Shown: piece by piece, positions 33,433-45,858 of the stretch
How positions within the stretch are numbered: position 1 is the stretch's first letter
How the letters are laid out: each line of letters starts with the position of its first letter
Assembly (NCBI GenBank): GCA_907163375.1
Contig: CAJQUW010005305.1
Coordinates: 62,001 to 126,000 of the forward strand
Direction: 5' to 3'
Origin: Prostheceraeus crozeri
Lineage: Eukaryota > Platyhelminthes > Polycladida > Euryleptidae
Length of the DNA stretch: 64,000 nt
The notes under the pieces: model-generated
Database searches by the model: none
Told to the model about the DNA's origin: nothing
Seen by the model: the letters and a program-made list of their open reading frames with translations, nothing else
Made by a program: the position numbers and the translations under genes

Positions 33433-35442
33433 ATGGCTCGAAAGCTACGATCAGGGTCCGATTGCTGGCTGATCGGAATATCTTCCAGAACCATCAAAAC
33501 TCAAGGTTTGCCATCTAAACATGACGTGCTGCTAAAATACATGTATCATCATGTAGAATTGAATCAAACTGCTCGAGAGAGTTGCAAAGCAACATTAGAA
33601 GAGGTCTTGGGTTTCTGGAACAGAGCGCGAATACCAACAATGATGACAGAAAAAGCAATTTCAAAGCTAACGAGATTGTTAACGAAGTACAATGATTTGA
33701 AAAAGAATAAATACAAGAAAAGTGATTCTGCTTGTATGCATGAGTCTATGTTCACAGCAGATCTTCCGGAGTTATTTGACGTAGCACATCAGAATGCTTT
33801 GGAGATAATGACAATTCAAGAGGACATCAACTTCTTGATAAGTCAGCGTGAAGATGTTTGAGAGCAGCGTATGGCTGGTATAGATGTGGAACTTGCCCTC
33901 AAAGAGAAACGCAAAAAGGAAAGAAACGAAAAATGTGAGATTCGCAGAGAAAAAGAAGAGGAAAGGAAGAGACTACTCGAAACAACCATGGAAAACAGTA
34001 GCGCTAGTAATAGCGAACAGGAAGATATTGCCGGTAATGACCCTACCACGTTGCACAAACCATTCATGAAACATTCGCGTAAAAGTTCTTCGTCCAAGGA
34101 AACTGATACAGAATATGTATCCGTCACGCTTCCAAAAAAATTCTCACTAAGTCTGTGACAGGTGCGTATACGATTTTATGAAATTAGATAAATCATATAA
34201 AATTATGTACATTCATCTTCAGGTGTTGCTGATCGGTTTGGTTTATCCAAAAGACAATTATTCGCTACTGTGGCTACAGTATTGAATGAATCGACATCTT
34301 CGTCAGTTCAAGATTTTGTGCTTTCGCCTACCTCAGCACTACGTTCACGAACATTTAATCTACAAAAAGTCTCCGAAGAAGTGAAGATTAGTACCACATT
34401 CCCAAACTTCTGTACTGTTCACTGGGATACTAAGTTGTTGGGAGAACTTGGAGAACATTTGGCGGTAGCCGTTAGCGGAGACTTTCCAATTAAGATATCC
34501 GAAAAATTACTTGGTGTTCCTGATATAGACTCATCGTCTGGAATGAAACAGGCGAATGGCATACTGGGGATTCTACGTGATTGGAACTTACAGCGGAAGG
34601 TCTTTGCACTTTGTTTTGACACGACTTCCTCTAATACTGGCGTTTTCAACGGTGCTGCTGTTATATTAGAACGACTTTTGAATAGGAAATGTCTGTGGTT
34701 GGCATGTCGTCATCATACTATGGAGGTTATGGAAGCCGGAGTCGGCTCTTCTATTTTTGGAAAATCCACTGCCCCAGACAATCCATTGTGCAAAACGTTC
34801 AAAAACAAGTGGGACTCATTAGACAAGTCGATGGGAAGACTTGTCAGGCTTCCAGAATCAACATGGCTTAACATCAGAAAGAATCTAATTATTGAGCGTC
34901 TTCAAAATATTCCTGGTTGCTTCTGTCGTGATGATTATAGGGAGATGATCAATGTAGCGTTGGCACTTCTGGGAGAGCTAAACCCTGATGTGTTGAGGAA
35001 ACCTGGTCCCATTCATCACGCAAGGTGGATGTCAAGAGTACTGTACTTTGGGAAAATGCTGATATTTTCCTGTCAACTTGATTACTCGGAGGATTTCATT
35101 GAAAAGTTGAATAGACTCGCAATTTTTAACTGTCTGTTATATACAGCTTCATGGTTCGATTCCTCTGAGTGTGCTGCTCATGCTCCAGCGAATGATATTC
35201 GACTTTATATAGATCTTCATCGATTCAAGCTGATTGATTCTCAGATTGCCACTGCAGCTCTTGACAAATTAAAGAATCATCTATGGTATCTAACTCCAGA
35301 AATGTTGACGCTGAGTTTATTTGGAACTAATGTTCCTGCTGCTACAAAATCCGAAATGGCAAATAGGTTACTTGAAGTGAAACCTCTACCAATGCCATTG
35401 CACAAGTATACTACATATCTAAATATTGAAGTGCTAAATTAA
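33433..35442 (+). pseudogene. RNase H-like transposase gene, two coding exons
   Basis: Exon 1 (33433-34161) opens MARKLRSGSDCWLIG and carries a charged region (EKRKKERNEKCEIRREKEEE). One in-frame stop (33859-33861) and a shift at an A-run near 34134-34140 break it. A 61-base intron (GTGCGT at 34162 to CTTCAG at 34222) leads to exon 2, which reads VADRFGLSKRQLFATVATVL and runs open to 35442. Exon 2 holds FALCFDTTSSNTGVFNGA and LWLACRHHTMEVMEAG, then PGPIHHARWMSRVLYFGKML. The D...C.HH arrangement recalls the second catalytic block of hAT transposases. This protein family is widely multiplied in invertebrate genomes; its superfamily is not certain. It is a near-intact recent copy. Confidence 0.65.
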
Positions 35443-35481
35443 AATGGTTTTAATGCGCTAATTAAGTTCTTTCGTGCTCAT
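35392..35481 (+). repeat. 90-bp direct repeat, downstream copy
   Basis: It is identical to 32297-32386, 3095 bases apart. It covers the last ~17 codons of the transposase-like gene and ~40 bases after the stop. Confidence 0.95.
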
Positions 35482-35748
35482 AGTTTCTAAGGTTTTTAGC
35501 ATGCGACTATTTTGTCTCAACATAACCAGATGTTTGTGCTATTTTCAATTTTCAATGTAAGCAATCAGAAATTACGAATTTGAAAACAATATATTACCAT
35601 TTCAACATATTCCTATTTGATTATGATTCTTTTGACGACACAATCAACTTTTGATCGATTTTTCAACGAGAAACGTCGTCGTGAAAACTGATATACATGC
35701 ACATTCTCATATTAAATTCAAAGTGAATAAGCCTTGGGCATGTGACAT

Positions 35749-35874
35749 CATTTGTGTGATGGAAAACCCAAGTAAAACGATGTGTTTCTTGATAGCTAAA
35801 ATATTTATATATAAATAAATATTATAGCTATCAAGAAACACATCGCTTTACTTGGGTTTTCCATTACACAAATG
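35749..35874. repeat. 126-bp near-perfect palindrome (MITE-like)
   Basis: CATTTGTGTGATGGAAAACC at the left pairs with the reverse complement at the right, continuing through CCCAAGTAAAACGATGTG and TTCTTGATAGCT to a central AT-rich loop. AATTCAAAGT directly follows the right end (35875-35884) and also occurs at 35715-35724, 24 bases before the left end. It is non-coding. Confidence 0.9.
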
Positions 35875-35884
35875 AATTCAAAGT

Positions 35885-37829
35885 ATTGGTAGGACTCCTA
35901 AAATGTGATATGTCTGCTATGAGGAACTAAGAGGAATTGAGATATTTTGCTATCAGTAAATTAAGTATGACGCTAGTAGCTCTTTAGTATTTGTAAAATT
36001 AAGAGCAGATATAGCAGTAGTCAATAATAGAAATGTCTCTACGTGTTCATGGTCAATAAACCGAAATCCATGACCAAATCTCTCCTTTGATTTTGTTTTC
36101 GGGATTTCCAAATACATGTACCTAGACTTGCAGTTAAATGCTGAAACTAAGTTGACAAAATAAATTCAGAAACATTTAGAAGCTTACCATTTTTCTGTAG
36201 TTTGATCCAAGAGCTGCATTTTTAATTCTGATGCAAAAATCAAAGGAACTTGATGGCTTCATTCACTGGAAGAAATCACTGACTACATGCGAGTGTTCAT
36301 TTTCGAGTTGTGCTCCATTTTGTGCATGATAGCTAAGCAAGATGATGAAAAAACGTAGACGATCAGAAACCGACGATGAATAAATAAAGGTGTGTAAGTA
36401 AAAATATCCTCTTGATGCGCTGACTTTTGTAATATTAAGCAGTTGACGTAAACACGCGTTCGACACGAGATGGAAGAGTGCACAAGCTACTGCGCCTTGC
36501 GCAGCTTTCTGTTCCAAGTGATGGGCGGATAATAATTATTAAGCAGTGACGCTGAGTCACAGCGCAGCTAAAGAATATTATCGACCGCTCATGGTTCCCG
36601 AATGCGGCCACGACCAGGCTGCCAACAATGTGAACGAACTTCCTCAGCTGCGTGCGTGTGGCGAATTTCCTTAATATAGTGACGGAAAGTTATGGAAGCG
36701 AGATATGATTACGCAGACTGAGCGAGATGCTTATGTAATTGTTTGGTTCAGTTGCATACTGATTTAATATCACTAGCTAAGTAATTTAGCGAACACACGA
36801 GCAAACTGATCAAAGTCGACTTGCTGATGGGCATGGTATGGAACTTAGAAACTTCAATAAATGCTTTAATTTGAGAAGCAAAATGTGTGCCGATAGAACT
36901 GCTTAGGCTCCCTTAATAATGAAAATATATGACTGATGTTGTTGCTATTGTAGCTACAGTGTACATGTAGTGAATGTGAAAGATGATGAAAAATGAGTAG
37001 AAGAAGAAGAAAAGGGGAACGAGTGAGTGAGAAAGAGAGAGAGAGTAGTGATGAAGTCACCTGAATATTTATTTTATACACACCATTTCATGAAATATAA
37101 ATAGGCATATATAAAATGCTCGAAATAATAGTAGACATGCACATTTCAGGCCCACATGTTTCATATGTCGATATCCATGGAAATGACATAATGCACTCTC
37201 TTTAAGATTTGAAAGAAATTGTTGGTGCCATCATAGAAAAATATCAACAGTTTCCTGACAATTATTCCATTATTCAATCATTTAATTAAGTTTGATGGCA
37301 AAAAATCAGCCAGTTATCAACGACGCAAAACTGTGATATAGTACAGACTTTATTATTGGGTATTTCCTGTGACGTTGCATTTCTATTTTATTGAGAGATG
37401 ATTGCAATCAGAGTTTATGAGAGCTGATGATCATCCTTATGATATGCATGAGTTCAAAAAATTGTACAGGTGAAGTTACAGCACATTGAAATCACCATGC
37501 AATTAAAACCGCCTTTTACGACAGTTACTCATAAGCGGATCCTGCCTATTGCAAGATTTTTCTTTCATCAAACTTAGTAAATGCAAAAAAATTATTTGTT
37601 TGGATAACCAAACAAATATTACCTAGGCATTTGATAAACGTTTTCTAAATTTCGCAAAATTCGTTAATATCGACTTACATACAAAATGTAGTAAATATTT
37701 GTTAGGCCATTGTTACACATTTCCTAAATTTGTTAAATTTCCAAAACGTTTGTTAAACTATTCAAATCTTATAAATTTTCCAAGTAAATACCAAATATTT
37801 GGTAAAGTTGGTAAGTTTTTTTTCTCGGG
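35885..37829. other. No gene; right-end AT-rich words from ~37560
   Basis: Sequence to 37550 is unassigned, with a GA-rich run at ~37000-37045. Bases 37560-37829 carry the same class of AAATATTTGTTAAA-like words as 27590-27850. Confidence 0.5.
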
Positions 37830-39035
37830 TTCCAAATGTCCCTGTTAAGGAGACTATAGACATTGTGTTATCGACTATTGTTCGAAATATTTGGATTGGC
37901 CTTCCATTAAGCATGCTCCGTCATCTTCTCGAGCTGTGTACTCTAAACGTGGAATTTCTTTTTGATGGTACCTACTATCGTCAAAAGGAGGGATGTGCCA
38001 TGGGTAGCTTTCTCGGACCTGTTCTGGCTGACATATTCATGGGTCACATTGAGCACAAGCTCAAAGCTAGCATTGATAGAAATGGTAAAGTGTATAAGCG
38101 CTACGTTGACGACTGCTTTCTTGTTGTCCCTGATTAGGTTGATGTGCAGAAACTCTTGAGCACTTTTAATGCTGTTCATGCGAATATTTTAGTTCACAGT
38201 TGAACAGGAAGTGGACCGCAGTCTTCCCTTTTTAGACGTTTTGAGCACTCGTTGTCCTGATGGTGGTGTTCGAACTCGCATTTATAGGAAGCCAACTTGG
38301 ACAGGCTTGTACACGAGTTTTTTTGGTTTTGTACCGCGTAGTTACAAAGTTGCTCTTCTAAAGACACTCACTTTTCGTGCTCGCAAAATCTGCTTTCCTG
38401 AATGTCTACACAGTGAGCTCTCCAATATTGAAAAAACTTTAATGTCTAACGGCTACCCTCCCTTTTTTATCAGCCGTTATATGAAGTATGCTCTTGAGGA
38501 CAAAATTCCTGTTTTTGGTCCTGAGAAGAAGCGTATTGTCATCAAAGTGCCATTTATTGGAGACAGTGGAGCCAGTTTTTTCTGCAGAGCTGTTAAAAGC
38601 ATTTTCTCTGTTTTTCCAGCTGTTGAGCCGAAAGTAGTTTTCTCTGTGCGTAAAGTTCCCGTGGCCCCTTTAAAAGATCGCCTTCCTGTTACTGCCCAAT
38701 CTAACGTAATCTATTCTTTTGTGTGTGTTTGCGGATGCAAATACATCGGTAGAACAAGTCGGCATCTTCAAGAAAGGGTAAACGAGCACTTGCCAAAATG
38801 GTTACGTTTAGGTAAGACTCGGCCACGTGCCAAACATCCTCCGTCCAGCTCTATCACACGTCATGTATTTGAGCAAAAGTGTAAGCCTTCAGAAACGGCT
38901 TTTAGTGTATTATTTCATGTGGGGCACACCAGTCTGTTACGTCTGCGCATTGCCGAGGCATTGTATATTAAACGCCTCCGGCCAAATTTATGTGTACAAA
39001 AAGAAAACGTTTTGTCTTTAGCTTTACCTTGGTAA
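37830..39035 (+). pseudogene. Canonical Penelope-like reverse transcriptase and GIY-YIG endonuclease
   Basis: Coding starts abruptly within motif A (PNVPVKETIDIVLSTIV). There follow FLFDGTYYRQKEGCAMGSFL (motif B, AMGS), KRYVDDCFLV (catalytic YVDD box, ~38095) and, after a frame break near 38140-38210, SLPFLDVLSTRC, RIYRKPTWTGLYTSFFGF (thumb), then the C-terminal nuclease: VIYSFVCVCGCKYIGRTSRH and LQERVNEHLP. The order polymerase-then-nuclease is the canonical one. The end (ENVLSLALPW, stop at 39033-39035) looks natural. The N-terminal third is missing. The sequence differs greatly from the 20.7-27.6 kb PLE, so it is a third PLE lineage here. Confidence 0.85.
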
Positions 39036-42000
39036 TGGACTTAAACTATATTTGTTTTTAATGATTTCTTATCTTTGTTTAAACATATCAGTGATTTATC
39101 AATTCTATAGTGTCAACAATTCAAATGCTTGTGGATCTGCTTCACACCGGTGTAATGCCTGAAAGAGAACCGGTCGAAAGGCCTCGCATGCACTTTGCGT
39201 TGTTTTTTGCTTACAAACTACATTATTTAGTGAGCAAATCCGGTATCATTCGTAGATTCATGACAAATGGAATTTTGCAACGTTTCCTAGCTTGCAAGAC
39301 GACTGGATATGGCAGTAAAGAATTGTCATTTTACTGATGTTGGATGACAATCTGCAAATTAAAAATAGTAGGAAGCTGTGGTACGAATTTTGGAAGAAAA
39401 TGCCAGTGGCTGTCGGACTAAATAAACGTTCGAATAATTTCAGCTCCAAAGTCATCGTCTGGAAATGGGATATGACAGATAGCTGCATCAAAACTTGAAA
39501 CCAAAGGGAAATTAGTTCTGAAAGACCTCCGTTCACGCCTTGGTAATAGTTGGCGTTCTATTCTGTTTGAACAAAAATCAGAACTTACAGCTGTTATGCA
39601 GATAGGTAAAGAGAATCAATGAGACTTTCAGTTGTCGTAAAGATTACTTCACATTGCATTCTTATGTTCACCTTACATGTTCGTATAAATCAACGATGAA
39701 AGCAGAATTATAATACGAGTAGCTTGCAAGCAAAATGATTTACAGCAATTGCTTCGACATATTAAAGTGCACAACTTCACATGATGATGACTGTGTTGAT
39801 AACAAATAAACTAAACATGGTCTTCTACCGAAATTTGGTAAAATATCTCACAAATTCCGACTAATTATCTTCTTCAAGACTGTTACGTCCATTAATGTTG
39901 ATAATGATTGACAACTTGTATCGAAGCGATTCAAAGCTACTTTCATGAGCATGCGACCATTTGGAGTCGATAGATAGAAACAACGATTTTCTACCTAGAT
40001 TCATTTAAAGGAAGAATGTCCTGCCAGAATGAATCTCTTAAATGACGCCACATAAGGATTGGTTGAATTTCAAATTGATTTAAAGTCATTTGGTGTTCAT
40101 ATTCATCAAAGAATCTTATTAAAGAACTGCTGTCTTGTAGTTTTATTAGTTATTAATTAATAGTTTCCCAAATGACTATTGCAGAAAGTTTGTTTGAATA
40201 GCGATAAATCGTCAATAGATAAGCTGCTCTTGAAGAGTTTCTCTCAGTTCTCCAAAAGAATCAATTTTCAATATTGTCTGCTGTCATTACATACAAAGGA
40301 TGTGAATGGATTTACTGAAATTAAGTGAAGTACATATCATGCAATATTGGCAAGAGCTGCATCACTCTGATGGGTGCAAGCCTACTTATCAAATCGGTTT
40401 TATCTCTTAAACATGTAGAAGACATTCTCTGGAAAACTTGCGTATCGAGCTAACTTGTCCCTTGTTGTAGTATATTCCCCTGTTTTGAAATTTCGTGTGT
40501 GTCAAGAACTTGCGGATAAACAACATAGTACTTTGCATACATTTCTTCCATTTTAGGAACCCCAAGACTAAGTTAGAAATCATTTATAGGTCTAATAACT
40601 TTTTTTATAAATGATATCTGACTGGGAGTAGATTTTGGATTTCCCGAAAATGGAAGAAATACATGCCTAATTACGGCCCTTTATTTAAAACAATTATTTT
40701 AATTTAAAACAACGATATTTTGTTCCAAACTGCTCTATATCGCTTGGATAACACAGATGGTAATATGAGCAAATTACTTAGTTGAGCTGGAACTCGACAT
40801 CTTGGACAACAAGCGTCATGCAAATGAGATAGGTGCAGCATCGAATGATGACTGATCATCATTGGGAAACATCGAATTCCGACGAGCAATACAACATGTA
40901 ATATCTGAAGATTAGAGTTTTGCGGTCATGAAACATGTGATGATAAACTGGTCGAGATCTCGGCCACAAGGAACTACTGGCAAACCAAGCAATGAAAAAT
41001 AGATTTCTACCTTTTTGTTTGGTTTGTTAAGACGGCTATTTCATTTGGATTGAAAAAGAACTTCGAAAGCTTGCCAATAAATGCTTCATTGACCTTGTTT
41101 CTTTTCCGTTGAAATGTTTGATTTTGATGTAAACTTGATAGATGACATTCTTGCCCAGGTCCGTAACCGCCATGTTAGGACGGTTCCAACTCTGACATGA
41201 TGCATCCTGCCGTGACATGCACCCAGATCGGCGTGGGATCTCTCTGGGCTAGGGATTGGTGATGTGCGGTCACAACCGCTGGCCAGTTATGGTTAAAAGT
41301 TCCACGGTTACGGTCGGTTACGGTTAGCGTGATCAGAGATTGCGGTTAATCATGGCTACATTTTGAATTGGAATATATTTTGCTCGTATTTGTTTTACTT
41401 TTGGAACTTTAAATGAGTGACAATCGAATGCTGTCTAACGTTAAACAGCAAGTGCAAGATATTTTCAATCAAATGTGAATGATGTCAGAATCATAAACAT
41501 GTACGCTAGGTTCATGCATTTGTTTGATGTAAAACTAACAGCTCTGTTAAATGGCTGCGTAAACAAGTCGACGTCTGTAATATGATATATCACATAATTG
41601 GCTACAAGTTCTAATACTCGCATTAGTTATTGCTATGTGTAGATGTATGTACACAATATCAGAGTTAATAACATTTCGAACTTCTAACGTTCGATACCGG
41701 TAGTTTGGCTTTCTATTTACCACGACTTCTCATAATTCGCATTCAGGTCACCTTAATGGGATCTTTGCGTGTACATGTAGGCTTAGACTGCGAGCTGTGA
41801 TTACGAGGATAAACCATCGCATGTAGGCCTCTTGTAGGTCATCGTATGCCTACACGATATAAAGGTATCATAATTAGTTGGCCGATCGTGATTGATTGAA
41901 GCAGCTTTCAAATGAAAGAAAGAATGGCTTGATCATGCAGTGTACCATAGGCCAATAGAACATGCGCCCATGCGCCTATATGATTCGCATTTGTAGCGTA

Positions 42001-42321
42001 TGCAAAGCGCTGTCTTTGACTACATGTGTACATGTATTTGATAAACGTTTTTAACCACGATTTCTTTCAGAAATAAAGCTTTTTATAGTAATAGTTAGGG
42101 AAGGCAAGTAGGCTTATTAGGCTGCTGTCAGTATTTTGTCGATAAGTGAAGTATGTCATGCATTATGCAAGTTGTAGTCCATTGCGATGACCAGTAGGTA
42201 ACTGATGTAGTGTATTGATTCAGCGAGCCTACGTTCAAACGATTAACAGTCGGATACACAATCTAACGGTTGAGGTTGGTAACAGTTAGGGAAGTTTTCT
42301 TTACGGTTGGTTGCGGTCATA
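39036..42321. other. About 3.3 kb with no recognised gene
   Basis: It starts with the probable 3' tail of the PLE. At ~41280-41345 are repeated GGTTACGGTCGGTTACGG words, and a similar set lies at 42265-42320 (ACGGTTGGTTGCGGTC). They may mark the ends of a ~1-kb non-autonomous element, but no clear inversion or duplication was found. Confidence 0.4.
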
Positions 42322-42448
42322 GAAGTGGATAATAGTACACTAGAATGGAAGTTTGATATCTTGCCTATGTACAATGATGGCACATGGAAAAATCTATGGT
42401 TTGTACATCAGATTCGATCTCAAACATTGTATCAAAGTGAAATTATTT
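42322..42448 (+). repeat. 127-bp dispersed repeat, copy A
   Basis: It matches 55377-55503 with about three mismatches, in the same orientation, 13 kb apart. It starts GAAGTGGATAATAGTACAC. Confidence 0.95.
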
Positions 42449-44488
42449 TAGACAAGGCAATTTTTCAAAAAATCGAAACCCTATGAGCGCTTACCTACTG
42501 ATATCACCCGGCTCTATTTTCAAATTATCGAGGTTGTCTTATGCATCGGATTTGCTGAGAAATTTGAAGTGCCTCTATGGGGACACGTCACACCACCGAC
42601 AATTCGGGTACTTGAATACTATACATCGAAAAGAGCTCAGAACTGCGCGTGCGCCTAAAATCCTGGCACATTACAAACATCCTCTATTTTGATAATCTTT
42701 TGTAGTCGAAATAATGAACATTGAAAACTGACTTCAGGACACAAGATTTCAAATATTCTGTGGAATGACCCATGTATTACCTGCTTCATGCGTATAAAAT
42801 GATGTTTATTAGGACCTCTTTTATATTGTGATAAGTTTCAAATATAGGTTACTGACTAATAGCATTTATCTTGCAAGCATAATTATAGCACAATCACTAT
42901 GAATGAAAGTGATTTGATCTACAAGTAGATGATTTGCCGGCGATTATTCCGATATAAAAAGTCGTGTGACTCAGCCTCCATTTAGCTCTGTCCTAAAGTG
43001 AGCTTGTAGCGATCTTCCCCTTCAGACGTCCCTGACACACCCAGGCTATCATAGGTCATTCAAAATCATTGTCAATGTATATCGGATGTGAAATCACCAC
43101 AAGTTTAGAGTGCGAGAGGACTAAACTGTTTTGATCATAAGAAATTTGCGAGGAAAATTGCTGACATTGATTACTTGCATCCCATTAGAAAATCATTACA
43201 GCGGGAATTTATCGCATTAATTGAATCATTGTATCTTTTGCACTTCAGATTTTGGTAAGCAAAACTATTCGATAAGTACCAAGTGTTACGTCAAAGTAGA
43301 TATCGAGGGGTTAAAGAAGCAAGCTGACGAGAAGATGTCATACAAACCGGAGATGGAAAGAAGGAAGAGACCGAACGGAGACGAAGTGTTCGACAAATAA
43401 TATCTATTTGAGATACTAACTGTTCGGTTCGCAACGCTGAATGCAGATTCATATTGCAATGACAGTGCTAAATAACGACTGTATAATTATGGTGATAGAT
43501 AGATGGCGATCATGGCTGATGTCTTCAAAAAAATGCCAATGGTGTCACTTGAAATTCAACCAAAAATTATCAGCATCATCAGACTTGTGGTATTTGCGAA
43601 AAATATGTTAGGGGAATTATTTTATTTAAAAAATATACATTTCATTCAGCTGATTGGTTTTTGCTAGCATTAGTACATACAATTTACAATGATGAATGTG
43701 TGGCGATAGAATAAGAGAAATTCAACTTTAATGATTTTCTACATGTATAAAGAAAATTTATAAATAGACACGCTTGATAGACCTCAAATAGGCTATATTA
43801 TGCGCACAATATATACCTGTTCTTGAAACCGACGAGATGAATAGCCTACACCGAAGTCTTATTCGATTGTCTAATATCATTATTTATGAGAAGTGTGTTT
43901 TCTTGAAATTTTGTTTTGATTATCTACATCTTTTATCCATGGATAAGTACATCCATGAGGGTTTTGTTCATTTGAGTTTAGCGCCTGCTGTGATGAACGA
44001 AGTATTCGATAATCGCAGCTTTACTGCAATTTCCTATGTATGAATCTAAAACGTAGCTACTCCCGCTTCTTGACGATTGGACGGTGATTGGATTTTCAGG
44101 CAGTGGCAGCAGCGGTTTTTCGAAATGTGAGACAGTGGTACTAGCGGTTTTGCATGTTCTGTCAAGTAAATGTAGTGTAGATCATAGTTCTCCTGTGTTT
44201 TAGAGAGATTCTTCTTTCAGTGGTTGATACTTTAGTAGTTGTTCCACATAGTTACTTACTACAGCTATACTCTCGGTCTTCGTCAATCAGCGTCAATTTT
44301 ATGGAATTCATCCAATTCAGCACCACATCTATATTTGGGGAATCTCACAGGCAGGCCACCAATACGCTGGGCAATAGGAATTTGGAATGCTTTATTTTCC
44401 ATGAGTTCCCAAAGATGGAAATGATAATGATAATAATAGCCTTTATTTTCTCACATAAAATTCGGTGAGAGTATTACGACAGTTAACG
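42449..44488. other. No recognised gene
   Basis: Small frames only. Near 44410-44440 the sequence GATAATGATAATAATAGCC resembles LINE 3' tails, but no reverse-transcriptase coding could be read before it. Confidence 0.5.
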
Positions 44489-45363
44489 ATAACAATCAGT
44501 GGCGTACCGTAGGGGGGGATGCAGGGGATGCATCCCCCCGATTTTCGTAACTCTAAGTGGTATGAAAAAGGGAGAAACTTAGGCATACTGAGCATGTGAA
44601 AATATCGAGTGTCGGTTTTTGTAAAAATTAATAAATCATCCTTTATTTTGAAATAAAAATACTCAATTTCAGACCAATAATACTTGATTTAACACTTGAA
44701 TATATACCTTGTAAATTTCTATAAGTTTCTATCAATTTTGACTGTTGATCAAATTTCCTCTTTCATCCTTCACGATACACGGGTATGGGTATGAGGCAGG
44801 TGATTATGTCATCGACAAATATGTGAAAGTCGTTAATCCTATTCCCCTCCAAGTTCCTAGGTCGGAATTTAATGTATCTTTGTTGATATTTCTTGAAAGT
44901 GGGCGAAGAGTTTAGTATGCAGATGTAGTTTTGCTTTTACTGTCGGTAAATGAAATATTCAACACCTTTGTTTATCATGATAAAGAGGCGATTCAGCGAG
45001 AATCGTTGCGACTTCCTGTTGTGATAACACATTTGGAGATATTAGGATGCAATTTCCAGCGGCTGTTTAATCCATTAACTGAAGAAATGAGGTGAGTTTG
45101 ATCCGTGCGTACATGTTTTGTTTATCACCACATTTCCAATCAACATGCCTCGGACAAGTTTCTCGCGTTTCATTTGTTCATAGAAGCATGGCTTGACTTA
45201 TAAGTAATTTAGTCGTAGCTACAGACAGATTCAGTTTATCACATTGACTTGCTGCAGTCTATATAGTGAACATTTCTATCTGTCAAATCATATTTAACTG
45301 AAGAGTAAGTACATATATGCTTATGAGTGCTTTGCATTTCCAATGCAATAAAATGATGAAATC

Positions 45364-45858
45364 TCAATCAAGGTCGGTGATGCAATATACGGTACGGAGT
45401 AACCTCCACAGCGGCAACAGATCCCTGCCGCTGCGTCGCTTCTGGTAGCAGATTCGACTTACTTCGACGTGACAACCCTCGGCCCCGGAAGTCATCCTGG
45501 GTGGTTGTCTTTGGCGGGAATGCGTTAGAGTAACGCTAACGAAGCAGTCGGAGGAAGAAAAACTCATGGTCTTAGATGCATCACCGACTAGGCCAATAGC
45601 AGTAGAATGTCCCCTAGTTAAGTTGGCCACCTTAATAAATTAGTCTGACTTTTCCGCCCCTACCTTGATCGGATGACCTGTCTGGGGATAGTGCTGAATG
45701 CAGCGACTTCGACAGTCAGTGAATCTAACAGGTACCCTGATCGAATCAACCATTCGAGAAGGACCGACCTGATGGATGAGACGGAAATTTAATGCTGCAC
45801 TCAATTCGCCAGCAGCTCCGATCGTGAGAGGGTGGTTCCTTCTCACCTTAAGGACCAA
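45364..45858 (-). other. GC-richer island with two short minus-strand frames
   Basis: Two minus-strand frames (88 and 72 residues) fill most of a ~500-base stretch whose G+C is clearly above the flanks. No motif was recognised. They could be captured host exons or an upstream transposase exon. Confidence 0.3.

Larger units (their letters stand above)
27572..37829. mobile_element. Possible ~10.3-kb element with loose CCCRAG inverted ends
   Basis: The left edge starts CCCAAGTAAAATTACC exactly where the PLE copy breaks off. The right edge, read in reverse, starts CCCGAGAAAAAAAACTTACC exactly where the next PLE begins. Both ~280-base subterminal zones are full of short words such as AAATATTTGG, TTTAGTAAA and AACTTTTAC. 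No matching target duplication was seen, and the flanks belong to different PLE copies, so rearrangement is possible. The interval contains a hAT-type element, a transposase-like gene and a palindrome sharing CCCAAGTAAAA. Confidence 0.35.

Noticed and set aside
27572-37829. Simple insertion of this interval into a single PLE
   Set aside because: The left and right flanks belong to different PLE sequences and no target duplication was found.
41280-42320. A ~1-kb element with GGTTACGG-rich ends
   Set aside because: The two ends look like direct, not inverted, relatives, and no target duplication is visible.
44239-44468. LINE C-terminus before a GATAATAATAG tail
   Set aside because: The translation has no recognisable reverse-transcriptase C-terminal motif; only the tail resembles a LINE end.
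45600-45660. 28S rDNA-like TTAAGGT.GCCAA word in the GC-richer island (minus strand)
   Set aside because: Similarity is limited to about 15 bases and does not extend on either side.
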